Source of the DNA: Streptomyces prunicolor NBRC 13075
GTDB taxonomy: Bacteria > Actinomycetota > Actinomycetes > Streptomycetales > Streptomycetaceae
Assembly: GCF_000367365.1 (NCBI RefSeq)
Contig: NZ_BARF01000081.1
Span: forward strand, 1-64,000
DNA length: 64,000 bases
Reading direction: 5' to 3'
Positions within the stretch are counted from its first letter, which is position 1; each line of letters starts with the position of its first letter. The translations under genes and the position numbers were made by a program. The notes beneath the pieces are model-generated. The model had not been told where the DNA came from, ran no database searches, and saw only the letters and a list, made by a program, of their open reading frames with translations. Below are positions 32,537-39,675 of this stretch, piece by piece.

Positions 32537-32881
32537 ATGAACTTCGCACTTCGCCTGTCCACCGTCGCCCTGTCCGTATCCCTGCTCGCCGGGACTGCGG
32601 CGGCTCTCGCGCCGACCGCGTCGGCCGCCACGTCGAGCACGTGCACCTACAACATCGCCGACCACGACGCCAAGGTCGACGGCGCCGGCGTCAACTACCG
32701 CACGGGCCCGTCCGTCACCTATGCCAGCAAGGGATTCCTCTACACCGGCGACAGCTTGCGGGTCTACTGCGGCAAGAGCACCTGGTACTACACGAAGCTG
32801 ACGCACCGCTCGAAGAGCGGCCTGTCCACCGGAACCTACGGATGGATCCGTTCCGACATGCTGCTCTCCCTCGCCGGCTGA
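32537..32881 (+). CDS. Secreted SH3-like protein 4
   Basis: 114 residues from ATG 32537; GAAAGG is 13 bases upstream. Signal peptide (LSTVALSVSLLAGTAAALAP, cleavage near ASA-AT), then VDGAGVNYRTGPSVTYASKG, DSLRVYCGKSTWYYTKLTHR and GTYGWIRSDM: SH3b signature VNYRTGPS...GWIRS. Cysteines CTYN and YCGK match SH3-like proteins 1 and 2. The 245-bp gap before it (32292-32536) shows nothing I can name. Confidence 0.75.
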   Translation: MNFALRLSTVALSVSLLAGTAAALAPTASAATSSTCTYNIADHDAKVDGAGVNYRTGPSVTYASKGFLYTGDSLRVYCGKSTWYYTKLTHRSKSGLSTGTYGWIRSDMLLSLAG

Positions 32882-33098
32882 CCGCCGCGTCCCGACCCGT
32901 CTGCGGAATCCCGAATCCCCTGTCGGAATCCGCGCCGCACTGCCGTAGCCGTGTCGGACACGACATCGGCTCCGGACTCCGCAGGTGAACGCCCTTGCCG
33001 AGCCAGGTGCGGCGTCGAGCAGAGGACACGGACACCGAACGGGACCCGATCAGCGGTCAGCCCGAGCAGCGGCTCCGGCGACCGACGCGGCACGAGAA

Positions 33099-33136
33099 GC
33101 GGTGGCGGGCGGTTCCTTGAAACCGCCCGCCACCGC
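33099..33136 (+). terminator. Very strong hairpin between SH3-like 4 and the TrpA-like gene
   Basis: Perfect 16-bp stem GCGGTGGCGGGCGGTT / AACCGCCCGCCACCGC with 6-base loop, ending 44 bases before ATG 33181. No T run. It probably ends the SH3 transcript or attenuates the next gene. The rest of the gap 32882-33180 holds no convincing gene and no Trp-codon leader peptide. Confidence 0.6.
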
Positions 33137-33180
33137 AGGCCCGCGACCGCTGCCCACCCGCATCGCGAAAGGCGCCCCCT

Positions 33181-34026
33181 ATGACCCCCCTCACCCCTGC
33201 CTCCAACTGGCTCACCCAGCGCCTCACCCAACACGCGCCCCAACTGGGTGTCTTCCTCCCGGCCGGCTTCCCTTCAGCGAGCAACGACAGCGCCGCCCTG
33301 AGACTGTTCGCCGACCGCGGCGCCGGCCTCCTCGAGGTCGGCATCCCCTACCACGAGGCCGTCTACGACGGCCCCCTCATCACAGCCGCCTACCAGCAGG
33401 CTCTGCGCCAGGGCATCGGAGTGCTGGACGCCCTCCGAACCGTGAACCGAGTGGCGTCGACAACCGAGGCGTCCGTCGTCGTGATGACCTACTGGGGCCC
33501 CGTGCGCGACTGGGGGCCGCGGCACTTCGCCCATGACCTCGCCGCCGCCGGAGCCGCCGGAGCGATGATCGTCGACCTGCCCGCCGAGCAGGCCGACCTG
33601 TGGCTGGCCGCCGCACGGACAGCCGGCATCCACACCCCGCAACTCGTCTCCCGGCAGGCCAGCGACGCCGAACTGCACCAGGTCGCCGCAGCCGCGACCG
33701 GTTGGGTCTACGCGCCGGCCGCCAACGCACTCACCGGCTACACCGGAGAACTCGACATCCCCTCGCTCACCGCGTTCACCGAGCGCCTGCACGCGGCAGG
33801 CCCCACCCCGGTCGTCACCGGCATCGGCATCTCCACGCCCGAGAAGGCTGCTCAGGTCCGCAACCTCGTCAGTGGCGTCGTCATCGGGACCCCCGTCGTA
33901 CGACCGCTGCTGGAACTCGGCGCCTCCCACGGCCTGCGCACCGCCGCTGACCGGGTCTCGGCCTTTGCCGACGCCCTCAATCCGGTCCACCACACCGACC
34001 CCGGGACGCGTGTGGGCATACGGTGA
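33181..34026 (+). CDS. TrpA-like indole-3-glycerol-phosphate lyase (orphan alpha subunit)
   Basis: 281 residues from ATG 33181. TIM-barrel with TrpA motifs: LGVFLPAGFPSASN, catalytic Glu in LLEVGIPYHEA and catalytic Asp in YDGPLITAAYQQA, then VVVMTYWGPVRDWG, AAGAAGAMIVDLPAEQADLW and the phosphate loop GIGISTPEKAAQV / GVVIGTPVV. Both catalytic residues are kept, so aldolytic release of indole or a related retro-aldol reaction is likely. No trpB or other trp gene is nearby; stand-alone TrpA homologues act as free lyases in secondary metabolism (e.g. maize BX1). Last enzyme of the 23-34 kb cluster. Confidence 0.8.
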   Translation: MTPLTPASNWLTQRLTQHAPQLGVFLPAGFPSASNDSAALRLFADRGAGLLEVGIPYHEAVYDGPLITAAYQQALRQGIGVLDALRTVNRVASTTEASVVVMTYWGPVRDWGPRHFAHDLAAAGAAGAMIVDLPAEQADLWLAAARTAGIHTPQLVSRQASDAELHQVAAAATGWVYAPAANALTGYTGELDIPSLTAFTERLHAAGPTPVVTGIGISTPEKAAQVRNLVSGVVIGTPVVRPLLELGASHGLRTAADRVSAFADALNPVHHTDPGTRVGIR

Positions 34027-34144
34027 GCGTCGGCATCCGGTGGCTGACCCGACCCGACCCAACACGGCAGGCTGAACCGCGCCCGGTGACACCGAGCGGC
34101 CTGCGCCTGCCTCACTTTCCCGAAGTCCCTCAGCAGGAGTTCCT

Positions 34145-34351
34145 TTGCCCCCGCCCCTCCGCCCGCGGCGCGTCGAGACCGTGGCGACCCGCCGCCGTCG
34201 GCCCCTCGCGCCCCAGCCCGACCCGCACCGCATCTTCCTGGAACCCGCCTACACCGACCCGGCCGTCGCTGCCGAGTACGCCCAGGCGTGGGAGGAAGAG
34301 CAGGCGGAACGAGCCATCCGCCGCCGTCCAGCCCGGCGCTCGGGCCCCTGA
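34145..34351 (+). CDS. Small basic hypothetical protein
   Basis: 68 residues from TTG 34145 with AGGAG (34135-34139) at 5 bases. Basic head (RPRRVETVATRRRRPLAPQP), a conserved-looking core HRIFLEPAYTDPAVAAEYAQ and AWEEEQAERAIRRRP. No family recognised. Same strand and short distance before sIHF. Confidence 0.5.
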   Translation: MPPPLRPRRVETVATRRRRPLAPQPDPHRIFLEPAYTDPAVAAEYAQAWEEEQAERAIRRRPARRSGP

Positions 34352-34466
34352 CCGCCACCAGCACCCTGCGACCAGCCCGTCGGACATGGGCAGCCCAGCA
34401 TGCTGTTCGTACGACACCCCACGCAGCTGACAACCTGCCTGCATCACCCGATGAAAGGAAGCCGTC

Positions 34467-34784
34467 ATGTCCTTGCCTTCGCTGACGCCAGAACAGCGGG
34501 CCGCCGCCCTGGAGAAGGCCGCGGCCTCGCGCAGAGAGCGAGCTCTCGTGCTCACCGAGCTCAAGCAGGGACGCCGCTCGCTGCGCGAACTTCTGGACAG
34601 CGACAGCCCTACCGTCCGACGGACCCACGTGCGCAAGATGCTGGAGTCGCTTCCCGGAATCGGAAAGGTCCGCGCCGGGCAGCTCATGACCGAATTCGAC
34701 ATCGCCTCCAGCCGGCGGGTCCAAGGACTGGGCGCCCGCCAGAAGCGGCTCCTGCTGGAGAGGCTCGGGACCGCCGCGGCCTGA
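34467..34784 (+). CDS. sIHF: Actinobacterial integration host factor (sIHF/mIHF)
   Basis: 105 residues from ATG 34467, GAAAGGAAG upstream. Signature of the family: SLPSLTPEQRAAALEKAAAS, RAKVLxEIK-like RALVLTELKQGRRSLRELLD, VRKMLESLPGIGKVRAGQLM with the helix-two-turn-helix GIGKVRA, and ASSRRVQGLGARQKRLLLER. sIHF is a nucleoid DNA-bending protein that affects supercoiling, development and antibiotic production; it binds DNA without sequence preference. A copy on a mobile replicon, rather than the housekeeping one beside guanylate kinase, suggests a plasmid stealth or architecture role. Confidence 0.9.
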   Translation: MSLPSLTPEQRAAALEKAAASRRERALVLTELKQGRRSLRELLDSDSPTVRRTHVRKMLESLPGIGKVRAGQLMTEFDIASSRRVQGLGARQKRLLLERLGTAAA

Positions 34785-34832
34785 TTCCATTGCCCAGCCC
34801 GCGTACGGACAGGTAGGAGGAAGGGGCGCGAC

Positions 34833-35216
34833 GTGGCGGAGGCCGCCATCCCGGTTGGCGCGGCTGCCGGTGCGGTGCTGGCCCTGTGGGGCTTCCTGCG
34901 CGCCGAGCGCCAGCTGGTTGTCGGGGGCCCTGCCGCTGCCGCAACGGCTCTTGCGTCCGGACTCGGAAACATCGACCTGTACGACCCAGTCCGGGCCGTC
35001 CTCGACGTGTCCGTGTACCCGCGGGGCAGAGGCCGGGGAGCGTGTCGACTGCGGGCGTGGGGCGCATTGGAGTCTTGTGAAAGGACGGGTGTCGAGTACC
35101 CAGTGGCCCCGTGTCCTCGACCGGCCGACGGAGGACGGGGACATTGCCAGTGGCGGAGACCGGGTGCTTGTCGTGCGGGAGCGGTCAGCTCGGTGGCAGG
35201 CGGTGGTGCCGGTTGA
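34833..35216 (+). CDS. Doubtful gene at a block boundary (intact start, degraded end)
   Basis: GTG 34833 has a strong ribosome site (TAGGAGGAAGG). The first 60 codons read as protein (AAAGAVLALWGFLRAERQLV, LASGLGNIDLYDPVRAVLDV), but the rest (RGRGRGACRLRAWGALESCE onward) looks like random high-GC translation and runs 32 bp into the convergent gene ending at 35185. I think a gene was cut here when the minus-strand block joined. 34785-35184 contains nothing else I can support. Confidence 0.25.
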   Translation: MAEAAIPVGAAAGAVLALWGFLRAERQLVVGGPAAAATALASGLGNIDLYDPVRAVLDVSVYPRGRGRGACRLRAWGALESCERTGVEYPVAPCPRPADGGRGHCQWRRPGACRAGAVSSVAGGGAG

Positions 35217-36171
35217 AGAGTTCGGCGGCTTCCGCCCACCAGGACTCCCGGAGTGCCGCGTTGTCAGTCGCCTGCCGGCACAGTCCGCGGTGCTCGCCGA
35301 TTCCTCCGGAGAGCGGCGTGAACAGGTGTGGGACGGAGTGGCGGAGCAGGGCGGCGTAGTTTCGGCCGCCGAGGAAGATCACGTCGGCGTCGTCGGTGCC
35401 CAGCGCGGCCGTGTGGAGGGTGACCTTTTCGGCAGTGATGGCTCGTTCGTCGCCGATCGTCACGTTGTACGGGGGCAGCGGCTGGGCAAGCGTCACAATT
35501 CCGTGGAGCGCTGACAGGATGTTGATCAGGGAGACGTCGGTCAGTGCGTCCGCCGCCTGCCTCAGGGACTGGTGGTACTGGCCAACGTACAGCTGACCTG
35601 CGGGAATCACGTCGCGGTAGTGGTACTTCTCCCAGCTCGGCTCGGCCTTTTTATCCCCGCACTGGACGATGACGAGGCGTCGGCGGCGCACGTCGACGCT
35701 CCCCCGCTGGCGAGCGTACTCGCGGCCGGCAGTGGTCAGGTACAAGGATGCCCCGGACTTCTCCCAGGTCCTGGTCCCAGCCCTCCACGAGGCAGGGCGG
35801 ACGTCGGCGTATCCCGCCGCATTGACGACCCTCAGCGTGGGCGTACGGAACCACGTCTCGCCGCGGTGGTACGCCGGGTCGTCCCGGCCGGCGACGAGCT
35901 GGTCGGGACGCAGGGCAGCAGTGATGACCGCTTCGTGGGGCTTGGGCGGCAGCTTGGGCAGCACACCGAAAACGGTGTCCTGAGCCGGCTCCCCGTGCTC
36001 TTCCTGCCAGGACTTCAAGGCCTCGCGTCCGGCTTCCGTCATCACCCGTACGCCATGAGCACGCCGGATTAGGCGGGAGCCTTCGAGACGGTCCAGGGCA
36101 GCCGGGTGACCGGTGACGACGCCGTTCTCGTGCGCGGCGAGGATCTTGGCGCCGGTGGGGCTGAGGGTCAA
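35185..36171 (-). CDS. Hypothetical protein with DUF6884-like C-terminal domain
   Basis: 328 residues from TTG 36171, chosen because GAAAGGA lies about 5 bases before it and the frame further upstream is repeat and proline junk. N-terminal winged-helix-like part (TGHPAALDRLEGSRLIRRAH, VRVMTEAGREALKSWQEEHG), a middle region (AYHRGETWFRTPTLRVVNAA), then VIVQCGDKKAEPSWEKYHYR, YVGQYHQSLRQAADALTDVS and NILSALHGIVTLAQPLPPYN, which matches the pattern of DUF6884 domains found in phage and mobile-element proteins. Function unknown. Confidence 0.65.
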   Translation of the reverse strand: MTLSPTGAKILAAHENGVVTGHPAALDRLEGSRLIRRAHGVRVMTEAGREALKSWQEEHGEPAQDTVFGVLPKLPPKPHEAVITAALRPDQLVAGRDDPAYHRGETWFRTPTLRVVNAAGYADVRPASWRAGTRTWEKSGASLYLTTAGREYARQRGSVDVRRRRLVIVQCGDKKAEPSWEKYHYRDVIPAGQLYVGQYHQSLRQAADALTDVSLINILSALHGIVTLAQPLPPYNVTIGDERAITAEKVTLHTAALGTDDADVIFLGGRNYAALLRHSVPHLFTPLSGGIGEHRGLCRQATDNAALRESWWAEAAELFNRHHRLPPS

Positions 36172-36253
36172 CAGATTCCTTTCGTAGGGCTGGGAGCGCG
36201 GAGGGCGTCCGGGGCCGGGGGAGTCCGCTCGGGCTCGGGCGGCACGGTGGTAG

Positions 36254-36283
36254 GTGCTGTGCTGTGCTGTGCTGTGCTGTGCT
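36254..36283 (+). repeat. (GTGCT)6 pentanucleotide microsatellite
   Basis: Six perfect tandem GTGCT units followed by GTGCG, in the 164-bp noncoding gap between the TTG of the DUF6884-like gene and the stop of the 429-aa gene. Such a 5-bp repeat outside a gene could change spacing by slippage. Confidence 0.9.
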
Positions 36284-36335
36284 GTGCGGTCGGGCGGGCA
36301 TGGCGATGCAGCGTCCGCGGCAGTCGACGGCGGGG

Positions 36336-37625
36336 TCAGGCGGCGCGCGAGGAAGTTGCGGGGGAGGGGGCGGGCGTGAGGTGGGCCGTGAAGTAGGCCT
36401 CGCGGGCGCGGTGTTGGCGCAGTCGGCGGGTGAGTTTCGCCTCGCGTCTGCGCAGGCGGTCCAGTTCCTCGGCGACGCGGGCGCGGGTGCGCTCGGCGTT
36501 CTGCTTGCCGGCGGAGATGCGCAGTGCCTCCAGGTCGTGGCGGGAGGTGAAGTGGACGGCGAGGGCGCGCAGTACGGCTGCGGCACGGCGGTGAGTCAGG
36601 GGGGAGGCCGAGACCCACCTGCCAGGTCCGGCGGGTACCTGGGCCTTGGAGGTATTGGGGGAGGTTGCGGTCACGGTTCGTCCGGGGTGGCTCCAACCGC
36701 CGTGCACGGTGACGCCGTTGACCGTGGGCATGTTGATGCGGTCCTTGGTGAACCAGGACGGGTTGGTGGGCCTGCCCCAACAGGCGTAGAGCCCTCCGGG
36801 CAGCGGGGCGCTGCCGTAGATGTCCGGGCCGAGGGTGACCTGGCCGCGACCCACACGCGGGCCGCTGATCTCGTACACCACCCGGCCCGGGAGCACGTCG
36901 ACCTCCAATTCCCGTACGGTCAGGGCGCCCAGGTCCGTGCTGTCGCTCGCGGTGATCGGAAGGCGGACGGGCTCGGTGCGGGGGGCTTGGACGGGCGGCT
37001 GGCGGCGGCGCACCAGGCCGGCCAGTTGGCGGCTGTGCTGCCGGACGGTGGCCCGGTCGGCGTGGACTGCGGCCAAATCCTCTTCCAGGGCGCGGGCTTT
37101 GAGCCGCTCGTGTGCCGCATGGGTGGCGGCACGGTGGCGGACGGCGGCGTGGACGAGGGCTCTGCGGTCGGGACGCTGTCGCCAGTGGCGGACGACCGCT
37201 ACGACCAGGGCCTCCGTCACGATGCGGGCCCCGTCCGGAATGCGCCGGGTGTCGTACCCGTGGCGCAGGACGACCGCGCGGGAGGCGAGGAAGTAGTGCG
37301 AGCGCTGGATGGTTGCGGGGTTGATGGACTCGGTGGCGCCGTGGATCCGCGCGCCGTTGACGACCGGCTCGTCCGGGCGGGGCGTGAACGCCTTGACCTC
37401 GTCCGTGCCGTCGCCGAAGTGGACGCGCACGGCGCGCGGTTCGAGCGGTCCGCCGATGGGCGTTTCCGGGACGACGACCAGAGTGCCCTGGAGCCGTCGG
37501 CCCTGTACGGCGTAGCGGACCTGCCCCTGGCCCAGCACGGTGGACGTCACCGACACCGAGGGACGGCCCGGAAGGCCGAGCGTGAGATGGAACGGCAGGG
37601 ACGTGGTGCGTACGGACCCGGGCAT
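36336..37625 (-). CDS. Large hypothetical protein with coiled-coil end
   Basis: 429 residues from ATG 37625 with AAGGAGGACTGCG before it. The first 110 residues look beta-rich (PFHLTLGLPGRPSVSVTSTV, LQGTLVVVPETPIGGPLEPR); residues 110-215 are helical and basic; another beta part follows (LEVDVLPGRVVYEISGPRVG, LPGGLYACWGRPTNPSWFTK). The C-terminal 80 residues are a charged coiled coil (RTRARVAEELDRLRRREAKL). I do not recognise it. It belongs to the minus-strand accessory block probably read from the promoter at 38361-38400. Confidence 0.55.
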   Translation of the reverse strand: MPGSVRTTSLPFHLTLGLPGRPSVSVTSTVLGQGQVRYAVQGRRLQGTLVVVPETPIGGPLEPRAVRVHFGDGTDEVKAFTPRPDEPVVNGARIHGATESINPATIQRSHYFLASRAVVLRHGYDTRRIPDGARIVTEALVVAVVRHWRQRPDRRALVHAAVRHRAATHAAHERLKARALEEDLAAVHADRATVRQHSRQLAGLVRRRQPPVQAPRTEPVRLPITASDSTDLGALTVRELEVDVLPGRVVYEISGPRVGRGQVTLGPDIYGSAPLPGGLYACWGRPTNPSWFTKDRINMPTVNGVTVHGGWSHPGRTVTATSPNTSKAQVPAGPGRWVSASPLTHRRAAAVLRALAVHFTSRHDLEALRISAGKQNAERTRARVAEELDRLRRREAKLTRRLRQHRAREAYFTAHLTPAPSPATSSRAA

Positions 37626-37681
37626 CGCAGTCCTCCTTGAAGGTCTCGGGTGTCGGGACGCTGCGGAACGGCGGCTATGGG

Positions 37682-38173
37682 TCAGGGCTGGAGAGTGATG
37701 CGGAGGTCTTCGAGGTAGCCCGGCTCAACAGCGCGGGCGACCTCCTCCAGGGCCGACTCGATCTCGGTGTTCTGGAGGTCGCTGGAATAGGGCTCCTGAC
37801 GACCGCCGTGGTGCACGACCAGGTCCGTGAGCGACCAGGTCGACGTAGGGTCGTCGCTCCGCCACGGGAAGGTGACTGCGTCCGGCAGCGGCGTGATCTC
37901 CTGGGCGAGGAAGTGGTCCCTGACCTCTTCGCGGAGCATCTCCCAGATCTCGTGCGGGGCGACGTAGGGGCCAGGCTGGGAGTCGGAAAGAGGCTGTCCG
38001 TTGCTGTTGCGGCCGCACCCCCGGCAAAGCTCCTCGCCTGCGTCGTTGTGATGGCTGCAGGCGGACTTGCGGCACTTCCACAGCACGCCGGCCGCGACGG
38101 CGGCCTTGAGGATCACCGGGCGGCCGGCCGTATCGGAGTGGTTGAGGAGAGCAGCGAGTTCGATGGTGGGCAC
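37682..38173 (-). CDS. Hypothetical zinc-cluster protein
   Basis: 163 residues from GTG 38173 (ACAGGAC upstream); an upstream extension is low complexity. N-terminal IELAALLNHSDTAGRPVILK then a zinc-type cluster WKCRKSACSHHNDAGEELCR and CGRNSNGQ (Cys-x4-Cys-x-His...Cys-x2-Cys), followed by PHEIWEMLREEVRDHFLAQE and PLPDAVTFPWRSDD. Unknown family; first gene downstream of the tRNA-like leader. Confidence 0.55.
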   Translation of the reverse strand: MPTIELAALLNHSDTAGRPVILKAAVAAGVLWKCRKSACSHHNDAGEELCRGCGRNSNGQPLSDSQPGPYVAPHEIWEMLREEVRDHFLAQEITPLPDAVTFPWRSDDPTSTWSLTDLVVHHGGRQEPYSSDLQNTEIESALEEVARAVEPGYLEDLRITLQP

Positions 38174-38251
38174 AGAGGTCCTGTCAGTACGGGGGCGTGG
38201 GGCAGAGCACGGCACGGCGGCCGTGCTCAGGGGAAGGGAATGGGGAGGGGG

Positions 38252-38321
38252 GCGTCCGGCGGGTCTCCATCCCGCGTCTCCGGCTTTGCGGCCGGGCTCT
38301 CCGCAGTTGAGCTACGGACGC
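38252..38321 (-). tRNA. tRNA-like sequence, degenerate tRNA-Cys(GCA)-type
   Basis: On the minus strand 38321-38252 folds as a 70-nt cloverleaf: acceptor GCGTCCG / CGGACGC (7 bp perfect), TA, D stem GCTC / GAGC with 9-nt loop, anticodon stem CCGGC / GCCGG, 4-nt variable part, T stem GCGGG / CCCGC. Departures from a real tRNA: no base 26, anticodon loop CGCAAA is 6 nt (a normal Cys loop would be CTGCAAA), and the T loop is ATGGAGA instead of TTCGAGA-like. No CCA encoded. It lies in the leader between the promoter near 38361-38400 and the GTG at 38173. Either a decaying tRNA or a tRNA-like RNA element. Confidence 0.4.
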
Positions 38322-38360
38322 ACCCTGCTGGTCGTGGGGGAGAGACCAGCATCACCATGT

Positions 38361-38413
38361 GACTCTTAAGACTATACATCACGGGTATGATTCGATGCAA
38401 GTTTTAAGAGTCA
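38361..38413 (-). promoter_or_regulatory. Promoter flanked by two CTCTTAA operators, site P1
   Basis: Minus-strand promoter TTGCAT (complement of 38395-38400) with an 18-bp spacer to TATAGT (complement of 38371-38376). GACTCTTAAGAC lies over the start point (38361-38372) and TTTTAAGAGTCA on the upstream side (38402-38413, overlapping the upstream gene's stop codon). Same layout as site P3. It should drive the tRNA-like leader and the genes at 38173 and 37625. Confidence 0.6.
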
Positions 38414-38830
38414 CTCGGCGTCGAAGAGGGTGGCCGCCGCACACAGCTGGTCAACCTGCGTGATGCTGAGAACGTCGTGGTGGTCGCCGTAGGTCCCGAA
38501 CAGCTCGACGGCCGAGCGGACGAGGCCGCGCACGGCGAGCGGACCGAGGGCCTGGACCAGTTCGGCCAGGGCGTTGTCGTCACAGGTGCACGAGTAGCCG
38601 TTGCAGCCCCCGCAGCCCACCGGCGGGAAGCCGAGCGCCGTCAGCCGCTCCTGGACGGCCTCGTAGAAGTCACCGCCGCCCGTCTCGGCGAGCAGCAGCT
38701 GCACGGTGCGCACCGCAACCACCGGGTTGGGGACGGTGGCCGAGCGGGACGTCACGCTGTCGGCCAAGCGGACCAAGAGGCGGGCGACGCCGTCCAGCGC
38801 CCTGAGTGCCGTGGCACGAAGCCAGGTCAT
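38411..38830 (-). CDS. Hypothetical protein with Cys-rich patch
   Basis: 139 residues from ATG 38830, overlapping the preceding gene by ATGA. N-terminal helical part (TWLRATALRALDGVARLLVR), a middle segment GGGDFYEAVQERLTALGFPP, then a compact cysteine patch VGCGGCNGYSCTCDD, likely a metal site, and a helical end LAVRGLVRSAVELFGTYGDH. No family recognised. Confidence 0.6.
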   Translation of the reverse strand: MTWLRATALRALDGVARLLVRLADSVTSRSATVPNPVVAVRTVQLLLAETGGGDFYEAVQERLTALGFPPVGCGGCNGYSCTCDDNALAELVQALGPLAVRGLVRSAVELFGTYGDHHDVLSITQVDQLCAAATLFDAE

Positions 38831-39522
38831 ACGCTCACCTCAGCCCGGCCGTGCAGATTCGCCAACAGCGGGGCGACAAAGGTGCGGGCCACGTCGACCG
38901 CCGGACGACGCCATGCGGGGGAGCGCAGGATGAAGGACCACACGGTGTCGTTGACCGTGATGGCCTCCTGGTCCTCGAAGTCGTGGAGCGTGCCGGGCAG
39001 GTGGACGCCGGTGATGTCGACGTGAGCGCCGTCCGGGCGTACAGCGACCACGTGCTCCAGCTGGCATCCGCACACGTCGCGGGCTACCGACTCCATGCCG
39101 CAGAGGTCGGGATCGAAGCTGCACGTGTCGGAGATGATGGCGGCCATCTCCCATCCGGTCTCGTCGCACAAGGCGCGGGCGAACGCGTGGCACTGGCCGC
39201 GCAGGAAGGCCGCGCGGACGCGATCGTCGAGGCGCCCCGTGGTTACGGTGTAGGAGTCGTGGTTGCTGCCGGGGACGGTTACGGTCATGCCGTCGGGGAG
39301 CGCGAAGCGCCCGGTCAGCAGGTCCATGGCCTGCTCCAGGAGGTCGCGGGCCTCCACGGCGGCGGAGCGCTCGCGCCTGCTGTAGGTGCGGCGGTGGTCG
39401 TCGTCGACGAAGCCGTCCGCGTCAAGGAAGCGGTCCAGCGCGGCCTTGTGCCGGTCGGACATAGACCGATAGGCGGAGAGGAGGCGGACGAGCGGGTCGT
39501 CCTGGTTGAGGGTCTGCGGCAT
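38827..39522 (-). CDS. Hypothetical protein of the accessory block
   Basis: 231 residues from ATG 39522. Helical N-terminus (LVRLLSAYRSMSDRHKAALD), then a mixed domain with FLRGQCHAFARALCDETGWE, MAAIISDTCSFDPDLCG and CGCQLEHVVAVRPDGAHVDI, VHLPGTLHDFEDQEAITVND. The GQCHAFA-type start of this domain is seen in phage-borne and mobile-element proteins of unknown role. Several cysteines may bind metal. Overlaps 38411-38830 by 4 bp. Confidence 0.6.
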   Translation of the reverse strand: MPQTLNQDDPLVRLLSAYRSMSDRHKAALDRFLDADGFVDDDHRRTYSRRERSAAVEARDLLEQAMDLLTGRFALPDGMTVTVPGSNHDSYTVTTGRLDDRVRAAFLRGQCHAFARALCDETGWEMAAIISDTCSFDPDLCGMESVARDVCGCQLEHVVAVRPDGAHVDITGVHLPGTLHDFEDQEAITVNDTVWSFILRSPAWRRPAVDVARTFVAPLLANLHGRAEVSV

Positions 39523-39675
39523 CGTGGCCTTTCATAGGCGCGGCAGGTCCGGCCCGGATATGGGCAGGCCGGACCGCCGCATGGACAGGGAGAGTTCAGG
39601 AAGAAAGCTCGCTCATGGGCGGCGCGGAAGGTGCGCAGCGCCCGAGCGGCGGAGAAGGGACCGGAGCGGCAGGGC

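Noticed and set aside
33099..33180. Trp attenuator before the TrpA-like gene
   Set aside because: The hairpin is strong but there is no leader peptide with tandem Trp codons and no alternative pairing visible.
34833..35216. Complete membrane or enzyme gene at 34833
   Set aside because: Only the first 60 codons look like protein and the end collides with the convergent gene; kept only as a doubtful feature.
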